A stretch of 37,125 nt of DNA, taken from a virus. The notes beneath the pieces are model-generated. The model ran no database searches and was not told the DNA's origin. It was given only the letters and a program-made list of their open reading frames with translations. A program made the position numbers and the translations under genes. This document shows, one piece after another, positions 30,217 through 37,125 of the stretch. The stretch spans positions 1 through 37,125 of the IMG/VR virus record IMGVR_UViG_3300043419_000809. One strand, 5' to 3'. Positions within the stretch are counted from its first letter, which is position 1; each line of letters begins with the position of its first letter.

Positions 30217-31163
30217 TGGCTTTTAGGATTACGGTACAAGAGGGTGTCCGCATGGATGCCAGCCTGTATGCTCTCCATGTCGGTATGTTTTGCCAGGTCA
30301 TGCGTAAGACCGTGGCTGAAGTTGTTAAGGACGAAGCGCGCCTACTTGCCCGTGATGCCTGCGACCTTTATCCCCCGTTCTCCGGGTCTGCCCCGCAAAT
30401 CACCAAAGGCGGAGAGGGCGGCTTTGGTTTGAAGGCAAGGAACAAGGGTCAAGCCGCAGTAAACCGGGACATCCGCCATATTTTCGCCCCACTAGACCAA
30501 GCACCCGCTGGCCTTGTGGCCCAGCGTGGCAACCTAGGCATCTTTGACGCTTGGGTGAGGGCGAAGGCTGACAAGCCAGCCCCCCATTCGCCAGGGTGGC
30601 TTTTTGAAGCCTTCAAGACCAGCGGCATGGTCACGCAAGCCGACTTTGATTTGTTCAAGGAAAAACGCCACGGCAACTTGGCTGGCGCAGGCAACATCAT
30701 GCTCAATGAGTCCGAGGGACAGATTGGTGCCATCCACAGGTTTGTCCGTGGTCCTAATTATAAGGTCAGCAAGAACCGCAAGCCGGACTTCTATGTGCGC
30801 GACTGGAAGATGGTCGAGCGATACATCAAAAAGACCCAACAGCGCGTAGGTAAACTCAAGGCCGGGTGGTACTGGGCGGCGAAGAAACTTGGAAAAATCC
30901 CTCAATCGAAATGGATTGAAGGACAAGGTTCAAAGAACGCCATCTGTGACCCGATGCTTGTTGGCCCTAATCCCAAGGTCCGCATCGGCAACGCCATCGG
31001 CAGGGATTATTCACAAGGCTGGCACCTATTCCAGAAAGCCTGGAACCACCGTGGCTACGCCATGCGCGTAAGAATGTTGAAGGCTTTGAGTGGCAAAAAG
31101 AACCACGGCACCCTTCTAGACCTTACACGAAAACTGCAAGGTTTCGATGTAACTCAAATCTAA
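30216..31163 (+). CDS. Head-tail or neck-region protein (315 aa)
   Basis: The protein contains helical and basic segments (AEVVKDEARLLARDACDLYP, YIKKTQQRVGKLKAGWYWAA) and a conserved-looking GNAIGRDYSQGWHLFQKAWN. It is placed between the closure candidate and the tail terminator-like gene, where minor head, connector or HK97-gp10-like proteins lie. The segment KAGWYWAAKKLG supports an HK97-gp10-type fold only loosely. Function by position. Confidence 0.5.
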   Translation: MAFRITVQEGVRMDASLYALHVGMFCQVMRKTVAEVVKDEARLLARDACDLYPPFSGSAPQITKGGEGGFGLKARNKGQAAVNRDIRHIFAPLDQAPAGLVAQRGNLGIFDAWVRAKADKPAPHSPGWLFEAFKTSGMVTQADFDLFKEKRHGNLAGAGNIMLNESEGQIGAIHRFVRGPNYKVSKNRKPDFYVRDWKMVERYIKKTQQRVGKLKAGWYWAAKKLGKIPQSKWIEGQGSKNAICDPMLVGPNPKVRIGNAIGRDYSQGWHLFQKAWNHRGYAMRVRMLKALSGKKNHGTLLDLTRKLQGFDVTQI

Positions 31164-31164
31164 C

Positions 31165-31605
31165 ATGAGCATCCCGTTCTATTCCGCCCGTACCATTGTC
31201 GAGGAAAAGGTCCAAGCCTACCTCGCCGCCGCCCTCACGGGTGTCGCCGTCCACAAGGGCATCACGCCGGAAACCAAGGTAATCCCATTGATCACCGTCT
31301 ATGCCAAGTCCAGCCGCGCCGCCGAAGCCTTGGGTAATAATCCCTATGGCAACTACACGGTGACGCTGGAGATCGGGGTCTACTCGTCCGCCGATGACGA
31401 CACCCTCGACCAGCACCGCACCCGGGTCCAGACCGTCCAGAACTATATGTCCGACAAGGCGGCTCTCAAAGCCCTCTGGACGCTCGGTACGGACGGCATC
31501 CTGTACGACCTCTGGGTGAACCAGGACGAGGAGGGTATGCACCAGCGCAAGTACGGCAACCTGCTGGAGTACACGGTATTCGTGATGCTACCCCCCGCCC
31601 CTTGA
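31165..31605 (+). CDS. Tail terminator-like protein
   Basis: The 146-aa product (VEEKVQAYLAAALTGVAVHK, NPYGNYTVTLEIGVYSSADD) fits the gpU-type layout of a mixed alpha/beta tail terminator. A new late motif and the next tail gene follow within 30 bases. Assignment by position and secondary-structure pattern. Confidence 0.55.
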   Translation: MSIPFYSARTIVEEKVQAYLAAALTGVAVHKGITPETKVIPLITVYAKSSRAAEALGNNPYGNYTVTLEIGVYSSADDDTLDQHRTRVQTVQNYMSDKAALKALWTLGTDGILYDLWVNQDEEGMHQRKYGNLLEYTVFVMLPPAP

Positions 31606-31620
31606 CAACCCGCTAATTCC
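31602..31620 (+). promoter_or_regulatory. Late motif copy 4 (before tail gene)
   Basis: TTGACA-ACCC-GCTAATTCC precedes the ATG at 31632 by 11 bases; the motif starts inside the terminal codons of the preceding gene. Confidence 0.75.
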
Positions 31621-31631
31621 AAAGACTTCCT

Positions 31632-31970
31632 ATGCCCGCCCCTATCGAATATGGTGTTGCCCTTTTCTTCGGGCTTCGTGACTCCGTGACCTACATGGTG
31701 GTGCAGTCCGACGACATTTCCCAGTCCTTTGCGCTGGATGTCGAGGTCGCCAACGAGGAAGGCGTGGTCATCACAAACCACCTCGATGACCGCCGGAAGG
31801 AGATCACCCTCGATGGTGTTCTCAAGGCCGCTGATGCCATTCCCGAGAACGGCACCCAGTTCACCTACGCTACCGTCCAGTACATCCTCAAGTCGATTGA
31901 CGACAAGGGTGTGAACAAGGACTACCGCAAGGTCACCGTCAAAGGTATCAAGTACCAGGAAATCGCCTAA
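31632..31970 (+). CDS. Tail tube or tail-module protein candidate
   Basis: The 112-aa beta-rich protein (VTYMVVQSDDISQSFALDVE, EGVVITNHLDDRRKEITLDG) resembles small tail-tube-like or tube-associated proteins. Its own copy of the late motif fits a high-copy structural protein. It precedes the assembly chaperone-like gene and the tape measure. The family is not recognised. Confidence 0.55.
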   Translation: MPAPIEYGVALFFGLRDSVTYMVVQSDDISQSFALDVEVANEEGVVITNHLDDRRKEITLDGVLKAADAIPENGTQFTYATVQYILKSIDDKGVNKDYRKVTVKGIKYQEIA

Positions 31971-31986
31971 AAGGCGCGCATCCCGA

Positions 31987-32562
31987 ATGGATGCTCGTTA
32001 CCTCAAGGCTACGACCGTTCTCCCGCTGGATGTAAAAGTCTGCGGGAAACGGTTGATGCCGTTCTGCCTCCGCCACCGGGTGCAACTTGAGACTATCGAC
32101 TCCCCGTTCCTCGATTTCCAGAAAAGGTCTTTCAAGGCCATTGATGTGATCATGGCGGTCCGCATTATGTCCACCTTGAATAAGGTTCGTGTATCCGCGC
32201 CGATTACCTTGCGCGAGCAATTCTACCTTGCTTGGTTGAACGCCAGCAAGGACAGGCTTGCTCGGTCTGTAGGTCGTGTACTCGGCATCATGTTTGAGTC
32301 CTGCTCATACCCAAAAATCTGGTCGAAGCAGGATAAGAAGAACAAGGAGAACATCCCGTGGACCCTTGCCTGCGTCGCCAACAATGTCCGCAACGGTTGC
32401 TCTCTTGAGGAAGCCTGGACTATGCCGGAAGGTGAAGCCGTCTGGATGAGCATCTCCCACGGCATCTACAACGGCTCTGACATCCAGATTGTATCGACCG
32501 ATGACGATGCGATGCTGGACGATTTCGACAACATCATCAACCGCTTCAAGAACACGAACTAA
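31987..32562 (+). CDS. Tail assembly chaperone-like protein
   Basis: The 191-aa protein lies directly before the tape measure, the classical position of tail assembly chaperones. Helical segments (NSYTLREQFYLAW-like SAPITLREQFYLAWLNASKD, NNVRNGCSLEEAWTMPEGEA) and an acidic end are seen. I did not find a convincing slippery site for a programmed frameshift. The ATG follows a 16-base leader, and the stop overlaps the tape measure start. Confidence 0.5.
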   Translation: MDARYLKATTVLPLDVKVCGKRLMPFCLRHRVQLETIDSPFLDFQKRSFKAIDVIMAVRIMSTLNKVRVSAPITLREQFYLAWLNASKDRLARSVGRVLGIMFESCSYPKIWSKQDKKNKENIPWTLACVANNVRNGCSLEEAWTMPEGEAVWMSISHGIYNGSDIQIVSTDDDAMLDDFDNIINRFKNTN

Positions 32563-33734
32563 TGGCTAACTCGGAAGTAGTTGTAACGGTTGAAGCAGAC
32601 ACCAAGCCTTTGGAAAAGGGTTTGAATGATGTCACTAAGGAGGCTTCCAAGGGAGGCAAAGGCGCTAAGGCGGAAGCGGGTGGCTTCCTTTCTACACTAG
32701 GCAGGGCTTACGGTCAGTTCTCCATGATCTTCTCTGTCCTTCAGGCGGGTTTTGAGTTCGTGATGAAGTACGCCACGATGGCGCGTGAACTTCGCAATAT
32801 TTCCGTTGCGACCGGCATCCCTGTCGGTGAATTGAGGAACTTTGAACTTCAAGCCAAGCAGGCTGGCATCAGTACGCAGGCGATGGCCCATTCGGTAGCA
32901 CAATTCAACAAGAACATGGGCGCGGCGAAAATCCAAGGTTCCGAAGTCAACGCTCTGATGGCTAAATTGGGCGTAGGTTTGACCGACTTGAAGGAAGGTA
33001 CATTCACCTACAAGGACGCGCTGATGGCCCTTGCCGCTTCCTTTGAGGCCGGGACCGATGATGCAACGCTGATGCATTACGGTGTGCAGTTGTTCGGTTC
33101 ATCTTTCGAGCAACTGCTCCCCCTTATCAAGCAAGGTAGCGTTGAGATGAAAAAATCATCGGAGGCTATGGTCGGAACGAACAAGGACTCCGTACGGGTG
33201 TTGGCTAACCTTGCGGACTCATGGGATAATTTCTGTCAAACCATCGAAAATAGTTTCATCAATATTTTCGGATTTATTGGCAATGCCTTCGCAGAATTGA
33301 CCGATATATTGAACAACGACATCCTAGCGTTGTATCACTCTATTTTTTCATCTTCCCCGGAAACCCAAGGTACGGACTACGCCAACGATGTTTTCAAGCA
33401 GATGTCCAAGGGTCTGACCAAAGAACAGCAGAAGGCTTACTTCGATGAGTTTGGATCGCTGATGGGCGATGAAGCCCGTAAGTTCTACGATAAGCGCATC
33501 AAGGAACTGACCGAAAGCCAAGGAAAGAAACTCACCCCCCAAGGTCTTACGGAAGCCCAGGGCGCATCCACCATCCAACAGATGGGCGGCGGCGACATCG
33601 TTTCCGCCATCGCCTTTACCCCACTTGAGCGCATCGCCGCCGCCACCGAGCAGACGGCGAAGAACACCGAGAAAATCCAAACCGTCGAGGATGCCGCGCC
33701 CGTCCAGACCACATTCACCAACCTAGGTTTCTAA
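32562..33734 (+). CDS. Tape measure protein (short)
   Basis: The 390-aa protein begins VTVEADTKPLEKGLNDVTKE and has Ala/Gly-rich helical segments with LQAGFEFVMKYATMARELRN and a hydrophobic ENSFINIFGFIGNAFAELTD. These features fit a tape measure that sets tail length. By the usual rule of about 0.15 nm per residue it would predict a tail near 60 nm, short for a siphovirus. No lytic domain is evident. Confidence 0.75.
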   Translation: MANSEVVVTVEADTKPLEKGLNDVTKEASKGGKGAKAEAGGFLSTLGRAYGQFSMIFSVLQAGFEFVMKYATMARELRNISVATGIPVGELRNFELQAKQAGISTQAMAHSVAQFNKNMGAAKIQGSEVNALMAKLGVGLTDLKEGTFTYKDALMALAASFEAGTDDATLMHYGVQLFGSSFEQLLPLIKQGSVEMKKSSEAMVGTNKDSVRVLANLADSWDNFCQTIENSFINIFGFIGNAFAELTDILNNDILALYHSIFSSSPETQGTDYANDVFKQMSKGLTKEQQKAYFDEFGSLMGDEARKFYDKRIKELTESQGKKLTPQGLTEAQGASTIQQMGGGDIVSAIAFTPLERIAAATEQTAKNTEKIQTVEDAAPVQTTFTNLGF

Positions 33735-33735
33735 T

Positions 33736-34677
33736 ATGCCATCCCCTCCCATCATCAAGTACGGCAACGACCTTTCCGCAGAAGCCGTACAGCCGGGTTG
33801 GACAATCGAGAGCGATGGCTTCGGCTTGCTCCAGTCCTCGGTGACCTTCAAGTGGGCCGACACGACCGCGCATCGCACCGACTTTGCCGCACACTTCTAC
33901 CGTGGCGCGAGCCACCCGGACCCGTCCTACTCCGGCATCCTCAAGTTGTATCGGGCGACCATGACGGTGGACAAGGGCAAGTTCATCACGGTCAAGGCCG
34001 ACTACTGCGGCATCGCATCTGCCTACACGGAACTTGGTCACACCTATCCGCAGGTGCAGATGACCTCCGCCGCCGCCTCGGAGTCCATCCAGTCGCACCC
34101 GAACTTCATCAACATCAATTGCACCAGCATTGAAGGTTCGACCAGCCCGCAGAAGCCTTTGGCTGGCCCTCCTCCCGCCGCAGGTGGTTTTGAGCCTAGC
34201 CTAACGATCAACCCAAACCGCGCCGCCTGGACTCCGAAGATTGCTGGTTCCGGGATCGTCAATAACTGCCAGTTTATCGGCTTCCTGCCGAACCAAAGTT
34301 CTACCGATACGAGCGTCAACATCAAGGCTGGCATCAGGTCGTACTACAAGCCGCAGAACACCCTTCGTGTACTGACTTACTACTCCAGCGTGGATGCCGC
34401 GCTTGAGTTGTCGTCGTATGTCGGTTGGGTCACCAATGGCACCAAGTTCGCTTTGCCGACCGAGTACAAGAAACTCGGCAAGCCCCAGAACCAAGGCGGG
34501 TATACGGGTGGCATGAACTACTCGGCTACTTGGCTCGCCAGCATCAATCCGAACTTCTTGGTCACCAACTGCTCGGTCGAACTGTACGGTACGATCTACA
34601 AGGTGACCGCCGACCTCACGCTGTCCGGCCTCGGTGGTTGGGATAAGGATGTCTACCCCGTAATCTCCGGCGAATAG
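33736..34677 (+). CDS. Tail protein (313 aa)
   Basis: The beta-rich protein (NDLSAEAVQPGWTIESDGFG, GILKLYRATMTVDKGKFITV) follows the tape measure, where distal tail, baseplate or tail-tip proteins lie. It contains Pro/Gly-rich linkers (SPQKPLAGPPPAAGGFEPSL). No known family. The stop overlaps the next GTG start by one base. Confidence 0.55.
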   Translation: MPSPPIIKYGNDLSAEAVQPGWTIESDGFGLLQSSVTFKWADTTAHRTDFAAHFYRGASHPDPSYSGILKLYRATMTVDKGKFITVKADYCGIASAYTELGHTYPQVQMTSAAASESIQSHPNFININCTSIEGSTSPQKPLAGPPPAAGGFEPSLTINPNRAAWTPKIAGSGIVNNCQFIGFLPNQSSTDTSVNIKAGIRSYYKPQNTLRVLTYYSSVDAALELSSYVGWVTNGTKFALPTEYKKLGKPQNQGGYTGGMNYSATWLASINPNFLVTNCSVELYGTIYKVTADLTLSGLGGWDKDVYPVISGE

Positions 34678-35288
34678 TGAAATCAATCTCTGGTTTCAAC
34701 TCCTCGGGGTACGGTTCGTTTGGCGAGGGCGATGTCATTTCCGCCAGCGCGCTCAACCGTATGGGGGCTGGCATCGACAAGAACCGCACGATGTTCTCGC
34801 AGGGCATTGAGTTCCAATCGTCAATCGGCGGCGTGGCCTTCAACGCGCCGCAGGAGGTTGTGTTCAACGCCATCTCAACTCCATTCGCCGTGTACCTCGA
34901 TACGGTCGAAGGCGTGACGGTAATCCGGGTCGTCCCTGGAACCGTCAACAATGTCATCCCGTACATCAACGGTACTCTGATGACGGCGAACTACACGCCG
35001 CTTACGGCTCCGACCACGGCTGGCACCTATGTGGTCACCATCAAGTGCAAGGCCGACCCCGCGCCTGCTTTCTTCCCGAAGTCAGACTCCGAAATCAAGG
35101 TCGAGACTTACCCCACCACGGACACGGACACCGAGGGTTACATCACCTTGGCTATCGTGACGGCGACCGCCGCTACTGGTGGCGGCGTTGATTTGGTTAT
35201 CAACCAGTCTGTCAGCGGTAGCCTTTGGGCGGAGCGTCACAAGTACACGGAGCCTGGGACGGCCTCGTACTTCTTCTACCGGGTATGA
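34677..35288 (+). CDS. Tail-tip or adhesin-associated protein (203 aa)
   Basis: The GTG start overlaps the upstream stop. The protein (GYGSFGEGDVISASALNRMG, VIRVVPGTVNNVIPYINGTL) is Gly/Thr-rich and beta-like. The gene order suggests a tail-tip component or fibre connector. No family is recognised. Confidence 0.55.
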   Translation: MKSISGFNSSGYGSFGEGDVISASALNRMGAGIDKNRTMFSQGIEFQSSIGGVAFNAPQEVVFNAISTPFAVYLDTVEGVTVIRVVPGTVNNVIPYINGTLMTANYTPLTAPTTAGTYVVTIKCKADPAPAFFPKSDSEIKVETYPTTDTDTEGYITLAIVTATAATGGGVDLVINQSVSGSLWAERHKYTEPGTASYFFYRV

Positions 35289-35941
35289 ACGAGACGACCC
35301 GCCCTATGAGCCAAGGGCGACTCCCCGTGGCCGTAGGCAACGCTAGCGTAACAGTCGATGGTCTATATGGGCCTTACACGAACAGGGAGGTATCTTTCCC
35401 TTCTTACCCGCTTGAGGTAAAGGGATACATCACAGAAGGCTATGGAAAGGACAGCACACTATCTCCTTTTGGATTGGTAGGAGGAACGGTACAGATACAA
35501 TGGCTGAATGAGTTCGATGAAAGAATTGTTTCAGTTGGAAGTGATTACTTCGTATATAGAACTCCCAAGTTCCGTGTTGGCGTAACACAGGATGATGTAA
35601 TCAACCGCAAGTGGATTGGTGTAAGCATGACCTTGATGGCTGAACAAACCACAGATGTGTATTCTTATGTGGAACCCGGCCCTCCTGTTTTGGTATCTAG
35701 CAACCCAACGCCTCAGTTCTTTACATACACATTCTCGGCGGCTGACGATCCCACGATTGGGTCGCCAGATTACCTTCCCCCAAATACAACCAGCAAGGTC
35801 GTGCTTGGAAATGAGTTTCTGGCTAACTCTATCGTGTACACTAGTCTCACCCCCCCCGTTTCATACACCTTTACACAGGCCACTCCGGACGGTTATGGAA
35901 CCTTTCTGACATTCCGTTATATCAGCATAACCCCCCCTTGA
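35285..35941 (+). CDS. Tail accessory protein (218 aa)
   Basis: The ATG at 35285 overlaps the upstream stop (ATGA) and opens MNETTRPMSQGRLPVAVGNA. The remainder is beta-rich (DEFDERIVSVGSDYFVYR-like segments, YSYVEPGPPVLVSSNPT). The coding sequence is clearly less GC-rich than its neighbours, hinting at a separate origin. No family is recognised; probable host-binding or tip component. Confidence 0.6.
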   Translation: MNETTRPMSQGRLPVAVGNASVTVDGLYGPYTNREVSFPSYPLEVKGYITEGYGKDSTLSPFGLVGGTVQIQWLNEFDERIVSVGSDYFVYRTPKFRVGVTQDDVINRKWIGVSMTLMAEQTTDVYSYVEPGPPVLVSSNPTPQFFTYTFSAADDPTIGSPDYLPPNTTSKVVLGNEFLANSIVYTSLTPPVSYTFTQATPDGYGTFLTFRYISITPP

Positions 35942-35948
35942 GGCTGGT

Positions 35949-35970
35949 TTGACACTCGGCTAATTCCAAA
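35949..35970 (+). promoter_or_regulatory. Late motif copy 5 (before fibre module)
   Basis: TTGACA-CTCG-GCTAATTCCAAA precedes the ATG at 35976 by five bases. Confidence 0.75.
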
Positions 35971-35975
35971 GCCCT

Positions 35976-36299
35976 ATGGCAACTCCGACCTTTAGTTTCA
36001 CCAAGGGGTCTACCCTTTCGATTGGGGGGGTCTACACCCAGTCCAGCCCCAGCGCGCCCGCCAACCTGGACGGCGTTGACCTGTACTGCACCCTCCGAGA
36101 TGCCCGGGGCTACGAGCATCCCCTCACCGTCACCGTCACCAGTTCGACCGACTTCACCCTGTTCTACGCCAACACGCAGGATTGGCATTGGGGGGTCGGA
36201 TTCATGGACATCCTGTTCGTCACCAACGGCGTAGCCATCTACTCCGAGACGATCAATGTCATCATCCTCAACAATGTGACGAAGAACTCCTTTACCTAA
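35976..36299 (+). CDS. Baseplate- or fibre-associated beta protein (107 aa)
   Basis: The protein ([40 protein letters not shown]) is an immunoglobulin-like or BppU-like beta domain of the kind placed directly before phage fibre genes. The stop overlaps the fibre start (TAATG). It may attach the fibre to the tail tip. Confidence 0.6.
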   Translation: MATPTFSFTKGSTLSIGGVYTQSSPSAPANLDGVDLYCTLRDARGYEHPLTVTVTSSTDFTLFYANTQDWHWGVGFMDILFVTNGVAIYSETINVIILNNVTKNSFT

Positions 36300-37125
36300 T
36301 GGCAATCACCCTCACCATCAACGAGTCGGCTAGCATCACCATCGACCCGCAACTCCCGGTGGTCGCCGCTACGGTGACTGTCGGGACGACCACCACGGGC
36401 GCGCCAGGGACCAATGCCTCGGTCGTCAATGTTGGTACCCCCGTCAACGCCGTCCTCAACTTCACCATTCCCGAGGGCGAGCAAGGCCCTGTCGGGGATA
36501 CTGGTCCGCAGGGCATCGCTGGTCCCGCTGGTCCGCAGGGTAGCCAAGGTGTGCAGGGCATCCAAGGTGTCCAAGGCGAGCAGGGTGAGCAAGGCCCGCA
36601 GGGGGTCGTTGGTCCCGCTGGTCCCGTTGGCGCGACTGGTCCTGCCGGACCGACTGGCCCCCAAGGACCGCAAGGTATCCAAGGTCCGAAGGGTGACACG
36701 GGCAATACGGGCGCGACTGGAGCGACCGGGCCGCAGGGTCCTCAAGGCATCAAGGGCGACACGGGCAATACTGGTCCTGCTGGTCCCCAAGGTCCGATTG
36801 GTGCCACGGGTGCGACTGGTGCTGTCGGTCCTACTGGACCCCAAGGCCCCATCGGAGCCACGGGTCCGCAAGGTCCGCAAGGCATCCAGGGCATCACTGG
36901 CGACAAGTACGCCACGAACTCGACCACCAGCCTTCTGATCGGCAACGGCACGAAGAACCTCACGGTCGCCACCGCGCTGGCTTACACGACCCAGCAGAGC
37001 ATCGTCATTGCCTACGACAACAACAACCATATGCATGGTGATGTTGTCTCGTACAACGCTCTCACGGGGGCGATGGTTGCTGACATCAAGAACCACACGG
37101 GTGCTGGCACCTATGCCGCCTGGAC
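36299..37125 (+). CDS. Collagen-like tail fibre protein, 5' part (runs off window)
   Basis: The ATG at 36299 overlaps the upstream stop. The N-terminal 60 residues ([40 protein letters not shown]) probably attach the fibre, and Gly-X-Y repeats begin near residue 61. The frame is open to the window edge. Bases 36547-37125 align to 1-579, in the same frame, so this is very likely the 5' part of the gene that enters at base 2. Joined, it gives about 646 residues. Confidence 0.85.
   Translation, partial: MAITLTINESASITIDPQLPVVAATVTVGTTTTGAPGTNASVVNVGTPVNAVLNFTIPEGEQGPVGDTGPQGIAGPAGPQGSQGVQGIQGVQGEQGEQGPQGVVGPAGPVGATGPAGPTGPQGPQGIQGPKGDTGNTGATGATGPQGPQGIKGDTGNTGPAGPQGPIGATGATGAVGPTGPQGPIGATGPQGPQGIQGITGDKYATNSTTSLLIGNGTKNLTVATALAYTTQQSIVIAYDNNNHMHGDVVSYNALTGAMVADIKNHTGAGTYAAW
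36547..37125. repeat. Terminal direct overlap with bases 1-579
   Basis: This stretch matches 1-579 with no indels and about 26 substitutions by my count, most at third codon positions and clustered at 41-61. The constant offset is 36546. It is consistent with contig ends that overlap on a circular or permuted genome, assembled from sequence variants. Confidence 0.85.

Noticed and set aside
31987-32562. Programmed frameshift in the tail chaperone gene
   Set aside because: I saw no clear slippery heptamer near the end of this gene, and the next frame opens directly into the tape measure.
1-37125. tRNA genes, CRISPR arrays and insertion sequences
   Set aside because: I saw no cloverleaf with a CCA-type end, no regularly spaced repeat-spacer pattern and no transposase or terminal inverted repeat.
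1-37125. Lysogeny module
   Set aside because: No integrase, excisionase, Cro/CI-like pair or attachment core was recognised; the operator-like repeats alone do not prove lysogeny.

Overview
The window reads as a nearly complete genome of a tailed double-stranded DNA phage, most likely a siphovirus with lambda-type packaging and head genes and a short tape measure protein (390 aa). The first 579 bases realign without gaps to the last 579 bases (36547-37125) at a constant offset of 36546, with about 26 substitutions by my count. The reading frame of the tail-fibre gene entering at base 2 continues in phase from the gene starting at 36299. The simplest reading is a circular or circularly permuted genome of about 36.5 kb whose contig ends overlap inside a repetitive collagen-like fibre gene. 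No integrase, partition gene or convincing repressor is visible, so a virulent life style is likely but not proven. The host is unknown. Lipoprotein and spanin-like genes suggest a Gram-negative envelope, and almost no gene I inspected has a Shine-Dalgarno sequence, which suggests a host that starts translation without one.

Layout. (1) 1-3500, plus strand: end of the tail fibre, then a lysis-like cassette (small membrane protein, spanin-like lipoprotein, tiny HExxH protein, holin-like protein, second membrane protein). (2) 15501 down to 3610, minus strand: a long, tightly overlapping early operon with a lysozyme-like secreted protein, small lipoprotein, RuvC-like resolvase, RecT-like annealing protein, RecE-like PD-(D/E)XK nuclease, ssDNA-binding-like protein, SF2 helicase, three related coiled-coil proteins, metallophosphoesterase, winged-helix protein, primase-helicase and a Mom-like DNA modification protein. 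(3) 15.5-16.5 kb: a control region with divergent promoter-like sequences, repeated operator-like sites, a long dyad and an AT-rich stretch. (4) 19821 down to 16531, minus strand: nine small genes of unknown function with unusual CCACC-rich leaders, flanked by two low-complexity islands that share words. (5) 19.8-20.7 kb: the second island and a dyad-rich AT-rich control region. (6) 20719 to the end, plus strand: two small regulators or unknowns, a sigma/HTH-like protein, terminase small subunit, a PP-loop (PAPS-reductase-like) protein, terminase large subunit, gpW-like joiner, portal, S49 protease, scaffold-like protein, coat, head-tail joining, tail and fibre genes.

How the parts work together. 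The minus-strand operon supplies replication, recombination and nucleotide handling; the plus-strand arm supplies packaging, particle and lysis. The structural arm carries five copies of a strict motif, TTGACA-N4-GCTAATTCC, each just upstream of a gene that opens a structural sub-module, which suggests a dedicated late promoter or leader. Two genes, Mom-like and PP-loop, may modify phage DNA. The Mom-like gene is flanked by 21-bp direct repeats that duplicate the end of the primase-helicase gene, so it looks like a recently gained cargo gene.
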